A DNA stretch of 64,000 nt from Fodinibius sediminis (GCF_900182555.1 NZ_FXTH01000010.1:112819-176818); one strand, 5' to 3'. Counted from the first letter of the stretch, positions 37,101 through 46,620 are shown. Notes: a model not told the origin generated them from the sequence alone. Numbers and translations are program-made.

Positions 37101-37893
37101 CAAATGGGTTAGCCGGATACAGCTCCTCAAGCACAGGCTCATATACCTCATACGTTTGATAAAGGGCTTCGTACAGGGGTTCCCAAACCTCGTCGATGGC
37201 TTCCAGGTATTCTCCAGCCATCCCGATATAATAGCGCGACGCCGGGGTTCCGGGCCGGATCAGTGCCCGCTTGACCTGCAGAACGGGCAGGTCATACTTT
37301 GCCGGGTAGGCCGCCTCCAGCAGTCCCCCGTTGATCCGTTCTTTCACTTTCTCAAGCTCCTCTTTCGAAATCACGAGTTTACGCAGGGAGATAATGCGGT
37401 CAATCCCCAGCTCGTCACAGCTTTTGCCCAGGCAGGATTTCAGGTCTTTGTCATAACACTCCAGGAATAACAGGACAATTTTATCATCCAGAAAGTCTTC
37501 ACTCAACTCGGTCACCGTATCCTCGGGATCAACTTCAGCCTCTTCAGTCAGCAGTTCGTAGAGCTCCACGTCCTGTAATTGAGTCACCGGGTCTTCAAAC
37601 GGGGGATAGCTAACACTGTTCGGTTTGTCATAGGTACGGTATTGCGTAGTCACACAGTCGCCAATAGTGATAAGATGTCCCTCGGAAGTGACGCCCACCC
37701 CCTTGGTAATGGTCAGTTCATCGTTCTCGGAAGAACAGACAATATCCATACCGCAAACAACGCCGATACCGATCAGGGTGACGCGGGTCAGGCGATTTTG
37801 CTGGTTGAGGTAGTTCTGCAGCTGATTCAGCTGACTACTGGTAAGAACCTGATTGTCCTCGAAGACCGGATAATTGTTGATTAAAGTACTCAT
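34159..37893 (-). CDS. Large eCIS structural protein of unknown role with carboxypeptidase-regulatory-like domain
   Basis: 1244 residues. The N terminus FEDNQVLTSSQLNQLQNYLN then TLIGIGVVCGMDIV resembles phage/CIS baseplate-type starts. A large helical and acidic body follows (about 100-850) with Cys pairs such as GACCPDRSRF and PFICCDECEDVPSE. At about 980-1060 there is a carboxypeptidase-regulatory-like domain (PLVGGKVTVEGEAIGATSDL, FRLSDVPLGDQTLVASYVGY), the same type found in SusC at 1571. The C-terminal 180 residues are coiled, charged helices. It lies where Afp/PVC clusters carry tail-fibre genes. Candidate roles are fibre, host-attachment or baseplate-cage component. Confidence 0.8.
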   Translation of the reverse strand: MSTLINNYPVFEDNQVLTSSQLNQLQNYLNQQNRLTRVTLIGIGVVCGMDIVCSSENDELTITKGVGVTSEGHLITIGDCVTTQYRTYDKPNSVSYPPFEDPVTQLQDVELYELLTEEAEVDPEDTVTELSEDFLDDKIVLLFLECYDKDLKSCLGKSCDELGIDRIISLRKLVISKEELEKVKERINGGLLEAAYPAKYDLPVLQVKRALIRPGTPASRYYIGMAGEYLEAIDEVWEPLYEALYQTYEVYEPVLEELYPANPFEDDMLKEIKEEFEAYLASYSDFSEPVFGIQYFYDFVKDLMLAYEEFRLTAFDLSGACCPDRSRFPKHLMLGKACAKSGDLCDDVEFRNEFVASPVFSRQRNLADRVRMLHKRLVLLWESFDLERLEDPWEREIKITPSCEKKSFISDRAIPFYYDASRESGFEELGTLENNWDFDLQRQCRTEEMPLQLSYDNHQPNSDRDNPIATPLKYDLDPYNFLRIEGHISKDVDKAEAALREIKNANNLSFDIKKVYFGDLMEEKPLPDCLVEDLQPQYSIWRNKVLLFLKNLVRSSKTAERAILNRNMITAEPSASRKRSNFAFSGMGDINLNISDFTNIFTGADPSRLDESANRFYSAMRNLERAGSPAYQPRTAAYASYTDTSIRDLFSSLNNCLHQLIDAMPRDLRDFDMEAWLTHYKCALRVVVNIMKWIAGYATTPEMRMVVLLYLYIIAAVHRLLSFVAIYPYITIRILNDTLQERREALVKSLQLSRFRDHHPGADHKAGVAPGQTFLLAYQLPHQMEGVADNGSADERLRNIKELSKFPFGSGDQNLDFEQYLEMAAELEGLVVADFTLPFICCDECEDVPSEAVTLDPFAPPVTAVAKPDNLMDINGYDNVEIQLINDLYDPAVYEADITSSPNFGTPSFREDPYEPDNTKTKQVLVYEVDLQKVAAEIQRTDDFFIIDEFNYEIKDLNRQEVVGNDTVTVFIPVERSTKPQTGIVTGTVEGVDVQGNREPLVGGKVTVEGEAIGATSDLNGAFRLSDVPLGDQTLVASYVGYINDTKDITVGTGTNTVSLVLNQADDIHINYERILKAHEIEDDTEDARKIKKYYAASMTNAKERAADIEKREAKEEITTITKTASAIEMFSDEEDINVVKLNNEYNTRRNELVQAIQNTSGREKELHREALKNLTEAYLNRLAYSQPKELSSTTRDVLKESSTIFNAESDLDMKKTVDEWKQKSKGYISEDFKNNLNDNLKLK

Positions 37894-37904
37894 AACGTGA
37901 TGAT

Positions 37905-40900
37905 TTAAAAGGTTCCTAATACAGAATTATTTAAAATGACGGCCCCATCCAGTGTATCATCTTCCTCACAGTCATGAAGGGTTCCCGTGGGATATACGTT
38001 GCGCATACGGGTCAGAATGTCAATCAAGCCATCCAGAGCCTCGGAAATGCCTGCAGGACCGACATCCTGTGAATTGACGGCTACCAACCACTGTTTGTAC
38101 CTCTTCTCAAATTCACGCATATGCTCACAGCTTATCCAGCAGATGTTCAGCATCACATGAGCGGGAGCTTCCATGCGGAGCCGCTTTTCCGCAAACTTCC
38201 TGAAATCCATGTTCACAAAGCGACCCGGCCAATAAGGGACGACCACACTGACCACATAGGAGTAGGGATCCTTGATCTTGCAGGTTTCGCAGTCCTGGTC
38301 CAGGTGGATCGGCAGCAGCCGGTCCTTCACCCATTTCTGAACTTTATAAATAGTGATGATCACCTGCTCTCCCGCCTCCTCAACCTCCGAGACCAGGTAC
38401 ACCCCGTCATTCCGCTGATCCTGAGAGTCCCTTATTTCAATCTCGCTGTCTTTTCCGAGCAGCGCCGCATCGGGGTCGGAAACAATAATTTGGTGTTCCG
38501 ACGCCCCAATGCTGTCAATTGATGCTTGTTTCCTGTAGGAAACTACGCCGGCAGTGAAGGAATTCGCCGGCAAGTCAAACAGGATGGCATCCTGCACATC
38601 TTCGCTCTCCACTTCTACAACAGACGCTCCCTCCTGCAGGCTGACATCCCTGACGATATATTCTCCGTCATTGAAGCTGCCGCCGTTCACGCGGAGCGTA
38701 TCACCACCGACCAGTTCCGTGCTGATATCGCCAGCTACGGTAAAAGTATTGGTTTCAGCACTGGCTTCGGTCACGGGGAGTCTCTTCCAGAAACACAGCT
38801 CTCCGGCCGGCGAAGCACTCTCATCCATCACCGGTTCTTCAACATCCACAAATAATTGCTGGTCGGTACGGGGACGCAGCAACAGATGCTCCAGCACGTG
38901 GAAGCCTTCATGAGAGAAGAACGTATCCTCAATAAATCCGATCGAATCTGCGACGGCCTGTTTCCCCCTGCCTCCCCTTATTACAAAGGCATTCGTCTCA
39001 ATACCAGTAATATTGTAGGCCTTGCGCAGGGAGCCTTCCGTTTCATCCTGTGAGATCATCTCGTCCAGCTTAAGATATATTTTGTCTCCCGATCGCCGAA
39101 TCGTTTGGACCGTAAAAACCCCGTTGTTATCCTCCGTGTCCCTGAGCTCCACCGTATCTCCTTCATAAATTTCAGGATCCAGATCGGTCAGAATGACATT
39201 CCTGCTTTCTTTCTCAATGAAGGAGATATCGTAGGATTCGCCCATGGTCAGGCGGCCGTCGAAAACCGAAGAAGGCGGAGCCGGATCAACCTCGATAGTT
39301 ACATGGGGTCCATCAGCCACAGCGCTGACAATGTCGTACTCTCCATCATTGGCCGTAGAGCCATGCACATGGATGGTGCCCGGGGACAAGGCCTTTATAT
39401 CGTCGGCCAGTGCCTGATTGAAATCGGTATCGACACTCCGGGCAATATCTTCTCCGCGGGCATTACGGATTAGAAAAGAGTAGGGAGAATATGGAGCGCT
39501 TTCGGGATCAAGACGGTAGGTCTGCCGGTGCGCACCGTGATTAACCAGATCCCACAGAATATCGTGCAGCGCCGATTTCGCTTTCTGCAGAACCTCTTCC
39601 TCGGGATCGTCTTTCTCAGTTTCACGGGTTACCGATCCGGTCAACAGTTCGTGTTCTTCCGTAAATTCAAATGCCTTTTTGTATAGCGTATAGCTGACCG
39701 TATAAGTCGGTGGAGCGTCGGGAAGGGGCGACATATCCACCCTAATTTCATGATCGATATAATTTTCGAGCGGACACGTCAGGTTCTTGCGATTTGCTTC
39801 GGGATTTCCGTACAGTTCTTCCTTAAACAGCGCCACCAGCTGGTCGATGGCCGTATCGGCATCTCCGCCGGCTGTCTCACTGGTATAATTCCTGTTTTCG
39901 CTGACGCCCAGCAGCTTGTCTCCGCAGCGGAGTACAAAATGGAACCCTCCGCTGTCGGTTGCCCGGATCTCATAGTTTTGTTTAAACACGCCCGTTACAA
40001 TCATTTGTTCCATATGGGCCCGCGCAACACCCTCAGACTCAAAATCCTGATCGGCATACATCACTGTGGTCGAAGAACCATCCTCGATAATCACCCGGTA
40101 GACCGATGTAGAAGGATTGGCAATAATAAAAGGATCGCGGAAGACAAGCTCTTCGGCCTCTTTGGGGGACATCCCCAGCAGCAGACCCCCCCGCTTTTCG
40201 AGTCCGGCCCCATTGTTGACATGCCAGATACTGCATTTGTCGCGGTAGTTGATGGCCATGCCCCTTCCGCTGCTTAATTCGGGATATTGCCCCAGAAAAT
40301 TCAGCTTGTCGTCAATCATCTCCCGCGGCGCCTTCGGACCCGATATTTTGGAAGAGAGCATTGCATAGTCGGCAAACGTCTCCGCAAATCGTCCCAGCAA
40401 GTGGTCCAGAAACTTGTTGCGCCGTCGCTCAAAAAGCTGAGTATCTTCGGTTATCTGCTGCAGCGTTTCTTCATGATCGTTCAGATCGCGGTACAGCGGT
40501 CCCCCGTCCGGTACAACATCGCTAAGCGGCTGGGTGTAATAGGTTTTGTCGATATGGGTATCCCCGATCCGGCTCTCCATCGTAAACAGATGCTTCACAT
40601 TGGCTACCTGTGCCAGGTAGTTGGCCAGGAACTGGTCGAACAGGAGCAGGTAGCCCTTCAATTGAGCAACCTGGATCTTGCGCTGCTCCCTGTCGCCGGG
40701 AGAGAGTTCCGCCAGTCCGGGAATTCCTTCCGAGCCCACGCCATAGACAAGGGGAAAATCTTCCTGGATACTGGTGTAATCGGCTGGATCCCGATACTGT
40801 CCGATCGGGACGGACAGATCCTGTTTGGGATAACGGATTTTCTGCCCGCGTTCTTCAGACCCAAACTCTTGAATAAGAGTTTCAACCTCTGCATCATTCG

Positions 40901-42641
40901 CATGGAATGGCAGATCATCTTTATGATAGGTGAGTTTGGAGTTTTCGGTATTCAGCCGAGGTACATAATCATGATCAAAGGCCAGCTCCAGGCACCAGCG
41001 TACGCTTTTGGATTCAATATCGAAATCATTGTTCTGCGGACGGTTAGCAATCTGGATCTCCTTGACAGAAACAACCCCCTCAACGTCCATGATGATCTGA
41101 ATAAGATCGGACACGCGGATCACTTTTTTACGATCGGCCGAGGCCAGCTCCTCCTCGTCAATGAAGCCGTGTTTCAGGAGGGGACCTTCAAAGATTTGAT
41201 CAACAGTGAGGCAGTCTTTTTCCTCGAAACGCCCCCTGATCAGATATGCGTCTTCCTGAAGGTCATTTCCCAACAGCTGTTCCGCCACTTCAATCTCATA
41301 TCTGTTCACCTCATCGTGATTAGGATCCACGCAGCGCACCGTGAACTCCTGCGGACTGGCGCCCAGCCCGAAAACTGTAATCGTCTCATCCTTGACCGGC
41401 AACTTATCATTATCTGCTGCCTCAACGGTAAATAATTGTTTAGCCGGATTTATCTCTACGATATCAAATGGAGTGCCCCTCCGGCATTTATTGCGCATCT
41501 CCTCCAACGTATAGAAATGCACGGTGGGCGATAAAAACCGGGATATCAGGTGAAAAATGTGGGCCTCTACCCGGTCAACGTCGGCGGAAGGAGCAATTTC
41601 AATATCGGCACAAAGAATGATCTCTTCCACTCTTACGGCCCGGAACCGAAAAAAATCTTCACAGAGATTCCGGTTGGCCTGTAACCGGGACCGGGCGGCC
41701 GCCACGATTTCGAAAATCTTGTTCACCTTCTCGATGTAGAGGGCCAGCAGACCCGTGTCCGGATGGTACAGGAAATTGTTCAGCTTGTCGATGATCTCTG
41801 TTATTCCCGCAATGGCGCTGCTGGTGCCCCCGGATGTTTTGTTTCCCTTTAAAATGATTTTATTCAGGTTCGAGACCACCGGCGTAAGCGAATAATTACC
41901 AGGGAGGTTAGCAATATCGATCTGTATGGACTGAATGTTACTGCGCACGCTGACAGGATCGTCCCAGTCGACCCCGGAATGATCCCACACCGGAAACTGA
42001 ATTTTGATGTTGAAAATAAGTCCTTCAAGTGTGCTGTCCAGCGGGTGCTCATAGAGCACGAACTCCTCTTCTATAGTATTCTCGTTGAGATCACCAAATT
42101 TCTCGCACTCATCAAATTCCAGCAGTACATCGTATAATGTTTTTATATAGTAACTCTCCTGCTCCCCTTTACCCGAAACCGGATCGAGCGAAAGCTGGCT
42201 GTCTTTGGTATTGACGAAAATCTCTTCCTCAGCCTCATCCGACTTTTGAAGCCAGGCATTTTTGACGCCGGCATAACGGCAGCCCTCATCTTCTTTGTCC
42301 ACTACTTCCACATCGATCAACAGCTTGCGGTAGTCCTGGAGGGTCAGGGGACGGTTGGGCAGAATCCTGGCCGCCGTGTAGAAATTGCCGGGATCGGGAT
42401 CACTGGCCTTCTCCCGGGCCAGCAGATCCTTTATATCGAAACGGCTGCGATACCCCAGATCAGTGATGGCATAGCTGAGCACCTCCAGTATGGTGATACC
42501 AGGGTCGTGACTGTTGTAATCGGTCCATAGCTTGCCAGCCATCTCCTGAATATGCTGGATCGCCAGTTCACGAAGCGTATCGTACTGCATGCTTTTAAAT
42601 TCAGATGGCTTTTTCGATATGGTCAGCGAACTGTCTTCCAT
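37905..42641 (-). CDS. eCIS baseplate wedge protein, baseplate-J-like (Afp12-like), extended
   Basis: 1578 residues. The N terminus has the baseplate-J signature LAIQHIQEMAGKLWTDYNSH then DPGITILEVLSYAITDLGYR. A conserved middle has VSDLIQIIMDVEGVVSVKEI and LKGYLLLFDQFLANYLAQVA. The C terminus has YVVSVVVPYWPGRFVNMDFR and EAPAHVMLNICWISCEHMRE. Between about 1080 and 1420 there are repeated beta modules sharing NDGxYxVxxV (ANDGEYDIV, FNDGEYIVRDV, RNDGVYLVSEV). The protein is much longer than a typical Afp12. In AlgoCIS large baseplate extensions form a cage, and this insert could do the same. It is packed tightly in the operon. Confidence 0.9.
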   Translation of the reverse strand: MEDSSLTISKKPSEFKSMQYDTLRELAIQHIQEMAGKLWTDYNSHDPGITILEVLSYAITDLGYRSRFDIKDLLAREKASDPDPGNFYTAARILPNRPLTLQDYRKLLIDVEVVDKEDEGCRYAGVKNAWLQKSDEAEEEIFVNTKDSQLSLDPVSGKGEQESYYIKTLYDVLLEFDECEKFGDLNENTIEEEFVLYEHPLDSTLEGLIFNIKIQFPVWDHSGVDWDDPVSVRSNIQSIQIDIANLPGNYSLTPVVSNLNKIILKGNKTSGGTSSAIAGITEIIDKLNNFLYHPDTGLLALYIEKVNKIFEIVAAARSRLQANRNLCEDFFRFRAVRVEEIILCADIEIAPSADVDRVEAHIFHLISRFLSPTVHFYTLEEMRNKCRRGTPFDIVEINPAKQLFTVEAADNDKLPVKDETITVFGLGASPQEFTVRCVDPNHDEVNRYEIEVAEQLLGNDLQEDAYLIRGRFEEKDCLTVDQIFEGPLLKHGFIDEEELASADRKKVIRVSDLIQIIMDVEGVVSVKEIQIANRPQNNDFDIESKSVRWCLELAFDHDYVPRLNTENSKLTYHKDDLPFHANDAEVETLIQEFGSEERGQKIRYPKQDLSVPIGQYRDPADYTSIQEDFPLVYGVGSEGIPGLAELSPGDREQRKIQVAQLKGYLLLFDQFLANYLAQVANVKHLFTMESRIGDTHIDKTYYTQPLSDVVPDGGPLYRDLNDHEETLQQITEDTQLFERRRNKFLDHLLGRFAETFADYAMLSSKISGPKAPREMIDDKLNFLGQYPELSSGRGMAINYRDKCSIWHVNNGAGLEKRGGLLLGMSPKEAEELVFRDPFIIANPSTSVYRVIIEDGSSTTVMYADQDFESEGVARAHMEQMIVTGVFKQNYEIRATDSGGFHFVLRCGDKLLGVSENRNYTSETAGGDADTAIDQLVALFKEELYGNPEANRKNLTCPLENYIDHEIRVDMSPLPDAPPTYTVSYTLYKKAFEFTEEHELLTGSVTRETEKDDPEEEVLQKAKSALHDILWDLVNHGAHRQTYRLDPESAPYSPYSFLIRNARGEDIARSVDTDFNQALADDIKALSPGTIHVHGSTANDGEYDIVSAVADGPHVTIEVDPAPPSSVFDGRLTMGESYDISFIEKESRNVILTDLDPEIYEGDTVELRDTEDNNGVFTVQTIRRSGDKIYLKLDEMISQDETEGSLRKAYNITGIETNAFVIRGGRGKQAVADSIGFIEDTFFSHEGFHVLEHLLLRPRTDQQLFVDVEEPVMDESASPAGELCFWKRLPVTEASAETNTFTVAGDISTELVGGDTLRVNGGSFNDGEYIVRDVSLQEGASVVEVESEDVQDAILFDLPANSFTAGVVSYRKQASIDSIGASEHQIIVSDPDAALLGKDSEIEIRDSQDQRNDGVYLVSEVEEAGEQVIITIYKVQKWVKDRLLPIHLDQDCETCKIKDPYSYVVSVVVPYWPGRFVNMDFRKFAEKRLRMEAPAHVMLNICWISCEHMREFEKRYKQWLVAVNSQDVGPAGISEALDGLIDILTRMRNVYPTGTLHDCEEDDTLDGAVILNNSVLGTF

Positions 42642-42657
42642 GTTTCCTTTTAAAAAA

Positions 42658-45600
42658 TTAGCCAGTCGATTCTTCCGACAATGATGTTATTTCTTCCTGA
42701 CAGGGGCAGTCGTCGGCCGAAATCCATTCCTCGGAACTTTTAATGACGTTATCCTCACAGTCACAGTCTTCAGAAGAGAAGTCAATGACATTGATTTTAT
42801 GGCTTTCCGCCGATCCCAGGATAGAAACGGCCGTCGTTGCCCTTATTTCCTCCACATCCTTACTGGAGTTATTCTCTGGATCAGTGGGAACAATATGGTA
42901 CATCTTAAAACAGCTGACGTAATCCACATATGGACGCTCCTCCACAAAATTCAGGATCATCGATTTGTGAATACGCCCCGAGAAGGAGATGTCGGTACCG
43001 CAATCCGACGACCACGGTGCAAGATATTCTTTAAGGTCTTCCTGCAACTTCTGTTTGTAGAAACCAGTATCCGGGGAACGGAATTTTACGCTGAAGTCAG
43101 CCATAACCTCCTCATAAATCGGATTTTTGACATGCAAATCGACACTTTCGGAGATAATGGTCTGCAGGTACCGATCTATTTCATCAAGGATATTCAGGCT
43201 GGTCATGGGACGCAGGGGATCCACAGCGTTTTTATTTTGTACATTTGAAACTACAATGCAGGTAACATGACCCGGCGCCATTTCCGAGTAGTCGGTCAGG
43301 TTACCCCCAAAACGCGTATGGTTGATGCATTTTACCTTGTACACCGACGGAAACCGCTGCAAAATAATATGTTCATAATCCCAGATGGCAATAGCCCGCT
43401 GCTTGTGGCGGAGCCGTTCGCTCGTCCGCGTATAAAAAGCAGACTGTTGTTCCTTCACCTTGCCCCCGAAAGAAGCATAGGGCTGCATCACGCTGTCGAT
43501 GGCCGAGTCGCTTCGTAGAAGCTTATTGATGGTTTCGGCTTCCAGCGGATCCTTCAGATGGTCCGGATCATTGCCCCGATCCTCAAAACGGGCAAGAACT
43601 GCCTGTGCCCTTACATCGATCAGACGGCAGACAGCATCCGAATTGGCCTCTACTGAGGCTTTGACCCAGTGTTTACCCGCAGGGAGCCGGTTGTTCTCAT
43701 CAGTTGCATCCTTGGGAAAGGCAAACCGGATGATACCCGAGGTCAGCAGGTCGTTGGTCGTGTTAAAAAGAATGCTCTTTTGGTCAAATGTTCTCCACTC
43801 GTTATTGGAAAGATAGCTCCATTCGATATCGGGACTGGCTTTTACGGGGTTGGCACTTCCTTCGGCTACCTGGAAAAGCACCGACAGGCTTTGCGGGGGC
43901 TGCAGGTCGCTGATACCAACATAGAGGTTTCCTTCGTGGGTAAATCGGGGCATCAGGGGAGTGTTCTGCAGCGATCCGTCAACCGCCCACACTCCGAAGG
44001 GCTCGATATGGAAAAATTGTTCCACCTTATCGGCTTCTCCGGTAAGCGGATAGTCTACTTTGGAGACATAACTGAGCGAAAGATCCTGGACCACGGGTGT
44101 ATAGGGCTGCCTGGGCAGATCCCCGGAGCCGCCTTTGGCCAGATCTATCGCTTTTTTCGCATAGGAATTTTGAAAGGAATTATGCCCGAAGTCCTGGTTT
44201 TTCAGGGTTATGCGAAGAAATCCCTTCTGGGTATCCACATTATAGCCAGTGAGTGAACCGAGTTCACTGTCTCTTGTTATGTTTTCAAGATCCGGGTTGT
44301 CAGACACACTTAACGTACTGCGGTCAGCATCAGGACCGGGTAGTTGTTCGGTATTACCCAGAGGATCTCCTTTCCCGTCGGTCAACAAATAGGTATTGCC
44401 CCTTAGTTGGTGCCAATTCTTTTCGTCCAGAATATCGATGTCTATTTGAAAGTCGTGGTTGCTTCTTAGCCAACCACTGACTGAATCCTGATAATTTTTA
44501 TAATGATCCTTGAATCCCTCTTCATGCTGGGGTAAATCATTCCACCGAAACTTGACGTCCAGTGAGCTAAGCTTCTTCCGGAACACTTCCCGGCTCCCGA
44601 TGTAGAAGTTGCTGCCCACATAGGGACGATTGCCGAATGGCAGAAAGGGCTTTCCTGCATCGAGCACCGCCTGATCGTTCTGGAGCACCAGGTTTTTTAC
44701 GCCCTCCACATCCACTGTAATGTGAATGTTGGTCGCCTGGCAATCACGGAACAGGGAATAGGAAAAGGGATTTCGATCACGTCCCGGATCGAGCAATACT
44801 TTAATTACCGGCCAATTGGTGGAGAAAGGGTCCTCCAGCTCCTCTGGGTTGCAGCGGACAACAGCAGGATCAGCGGGGGTTAGACGGCAGGTAAGAACCA
44901 GCTGATAGTCGGAAGAAACGGGGTGGGCGGCTGCGCCGGTAATTTCGGCGGATATCCATTCTTTTTCCCCGCTGAACAGGATCTTGAAATCCTCGGGGTC
45001 CACGGTCTCATCCAGCTCTTCCTCCAGCGTGACCTTAAGGGTCACGGTCCGGTCCCCTTCGGCCATGAACAGGATGGGGGAAGCGAGGGCGAATCCCACC
45101 TCCGCCTGCTTGCGGTCCGGCTCGGCGGAATCGGGAGCGGAAGTGCCCAGCTTTGGGAAATGAGGTTCCCCAAACGTACGCCAGCTTTTTTCTTCGGTCT
45201 CGATGTCGGCACCCAGCCCGTCTGCCGAGTCAGCCACCGGAGATTTGAAAATACGGTGACTTACCTCCGGATCCGTTTCAAGGTCGCTGCTAAACCGGTC
45301 GTTAATATCCACAAAAACAGTTTTCAGTGATGCAATCTCGGCTTCACTGACCACGAGATCTCTTTCCACCTCGTAAATCCGTTCTACTCCGAGCGCATCT
45401 TTTCCCGCCTTCAGGGCGGTCCCCTCCTTTACCAAATGGCGGTCCACATGTTTGGCCAGCCTGAAAATAACAGAAACCTGATCAGACACCGCTGCCTTTT
45501 GCTCCAATTGCAGGACGTCCCGGTAGTAAAATTCAAGATGTCGACGGGTCAGCGTATTCAGGTCATCCTGAGCCGTTTTAAACATATAGAGGAAACCCAG

Positions 45601-45906
45601 AAACAGGGCAAGGTGCGGTGCAGCTTCCCCTGTCTCCTTCAGTTTTTGAATGAATTCCTCCAGCGAAAAATCCTGCCAGTCCCGGTCGGTAAACCTGAAG
45701 AAGTCATCCCACTCTCCGTCGGGAGCAGCGCTGTCGGACTCAAAGTAGTTGATCTCGCCCGCGAATTTGCGGGCGAAGTTGACCAAATCTTTCATACTTC
45801 GCTCATCCACCGGAGCATAGGATGGCAGCAACGTCTTCAGCAGTCGCTGGCGGCGGCTGGTGCCGTCCCGCACCAAAGGATTTTGAGACAGACAGTTTTC
45901 ACTCAT
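42658..45906 (-). CDS. eCIS baseplate wedge protein, baseplate-J/gp47-like (Afp11-like)
   Basis: 1082 residues. Baseplate-J family features are the N-terminal LLKTLLPSYAPVDERSMKDL, then FARKFAGEINYF, AAPHLALFLGFLYMFKTAQD and DLNTLTRRHLEFYYRDVLQL. The C-terminal part has RALRHKQRAIAIWDYEHI-type helix (RLRHKQRAIAIWDYEHIILQ), FPSVYKVKCINHTRF, HVTCIVVSNVQNKNAVDPL, RYLQTIISESVDLHVKNP, and FSGRIHKSMILNFVEERPYV. It pairs with the 1578-residue wedge. Its start overlaps the gp25 gene stop by four bases. Confidence 0.93.
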   Translation of the reverse strand: MSENCLSQNPLVRDGTSRRQRLLKTLLPSYAPVDERSMKDLVNFARKFAGEINYFESDSAAPDGEWDDFFRFTDRDWQDFSLEEFIQKLKETGEAAPHLALFLGFLYMFKTAQDDLNTLTRRHLEFYYRDVLQLEQKAAVSDQVSVIFRLAKHVDRHLVKEGTALKAGKDALGVERIYEVERDLVVSEAEIASLKTVFVDINDRFSSDLETDPEVSHRIFKSPVADSADGLGADIETEEKSWRTFGEPHFPKLGTSAPDSAEPDRKQAEVGFALASPILFMAEGDRTVTLKVTLEEELDETVDPEDFKILFSGEKEWISAEITGAAAHPVSSDYQLVLTCRLTPADPAVVRCNPEELEDPFSTNWPVIKVLLDPGRDRNPFSYSLFRDCQATNIHITVDVEGVKNLVLQNDQAVLDAGKPFLPFGNRPYVGSNFYIGSREVFRKKLSSLDVKFRWNDLPQHEEGFKDHYKNYQDSVSGWLRSNHDFQIDIDILDEKNWHQLRGNTYLLTDGKGDPLGNTEQLPGPDADRSTLSVSDNPDLENITRDSELGSLTGYNVDTQKGFLRITLKNQDFGHNSFQNSYAKKAIDLAKGGSGDLPRQPYTPVVQDLSLSYVSKVDYPLTGEADKVEQFFHIEPFGVWAVDGSLQNTPLMPRFTHEGNLYVGISDLQPPQSLSVLFQVAEGSANPVKASPDIEWSYLSNNEWRTFDQKSILFNTTNDLLTSGIIRFAFPKDATDENNRLPAGKHWVKASVEANSDAVCRLIDVRAQAVLARFEDRGNDPDHLKDPLEAETINKLLRSDSAIDSVMQPYASFGGKVKEQQSAFYTRTSERLRHKQRAIAIWDYEHIILQRFPSVYKVKCINHTRFGGNLTDYSEMAPGHVTCIVVSNVQNKNAVDPLRPMTSLNILDEIDRYLQTIISESVDLHVKNPIYEEVMADFSVKFRSPDTGFYKQKLQEDLKEYLAPWSSDCGTDISFSGRIHKSMILNFVEERPYVDYVSCFKMYHIVPTDPENNSSKDVEEIRATTAVSILGSAESHKINVIDFSSEDCDCEDNVIKSSEEWISADDCPCQEEITSLSEESTG

Positions 45907-46331
45907 TGTTCGATATCCGTTCCTTCATTCAAATAAAAGGGAAATACCAGATTGGCCCGGGTATTGGTGGCAATGATGGTATAGTCGATGGTCAGTTCGA
46001 TAAATCCATTCAGGGATTCCTGCACCGCATCCACATTATTCACATCCACACGGGGCTCGTGAACCAATATTGCTTTCTTGACTTCCTCTCCAACGAGGGT
46101 AGCCGTAGAAACATCCAGCGGTTCAAACATCAGGTCCTGAACCCTCGTACCGTAGCCGGGACGCATGATACGCTCTCCCTGTGTGGTGGAAAGCAGGATG
46201 GTGAGACTCTCCTTGATGTCATGCTCATACTGGCTGAGCTGTGCGGTCCCCTCCTTGAACTGTACGGGGAATTTCCATCCCCGTCCCAGAAAAGCCTTCC
46301 CCTGCTCCTTTTGATTGTTCGTGTCGGTCAT
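45903..46331 (-). CDS. eCIS baseplate protein, GPW/gp25 family (Afp9-like)
   Basis: 142 residues. The family core is clear: FLGRGWKFPVQFKEGTAQLS, DIKESLTILLSTTQGERIMR and PGYGTRVQDLMFEPLDVSTA. In contractile tails gp25 joins the sheath base to the wedge proteins and starts sheath assembly. It is 7 bases after the PAAR gene and overlaps the next baseplate gene by ATGA. Confidence 0.95.
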   Translation of the reverse strand: MTDTNNQKEQGKAFLGRGWKFPVQFKEGTAQLSQYEHDIKESLTILLSTTQGERIMRPGYGTRVQDLMFEPLDVSTATLVGEEVKKAILVHEPRVDVNNVDAVQESLNGFIELTIDYTIIATNTRANLVFPFYLNEGTDIEQ

Positions 46332-46338
46332 ATTTCTC

Positions 46339-46620
46339 CTAGCCTATCATTACTGTTGGTTCACCTGCGGCCGGACTGGCCCCGCATCCGCAGACATCCC
46401 CGACCCGCACGGCCGGTTTGCCGCCGATGAACACCGTGGCACTGCCCATTGAAAAGGGGGTCGGCGGATGCGGTCCGGACGGGGATGGCGGGATCGGGCA
46501 TACATGCATGTCGCCCACAACGGCGGCTGGCATGCCCCCGATCAGTACGGTTGGCTCCCCGGGTCCCACGATGGTTCCTCCATGTGTACTTACATCTCCA
46601 AGTTTGGCTGCTGGTGGCAT
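46339..46620 (-). CDS. PAAR-domain spike tip protein (Afp10-like)
   Basis: 93 residues consisting entirely of a PAAR domain: MPPAAKLGDVSTHGG, VLIGGMPAAVVGDMHVCPIP, PFSMGSATVFIGGKPAVRVG and a final GCGASPAAGEPTVMIG. PAAR proteins cap the VgrG-like spike trimer and bind a metal ion through His and Cys residues, here the THGG, HVCP and CGCG positions. It directly follows the spike gene. Confidence 0.95.
   Translation of the reverse strand: MPPAAKLGDVSTHGGTIVGPGEPTVLIGGMPAAVVGDMHVCPIPPSPSGPHPPTPFSMGSATVFIGGKPAVRVGDVCGCGASPAAGEPTVMIG

Noticed and set aside
40287..41435. Plus-strand frame of 382 residues opposite the baseplate wedge gene
   Set aside because: It is antisense to a well-supported baseplate gene and shows no domain or ribosome-binding support.
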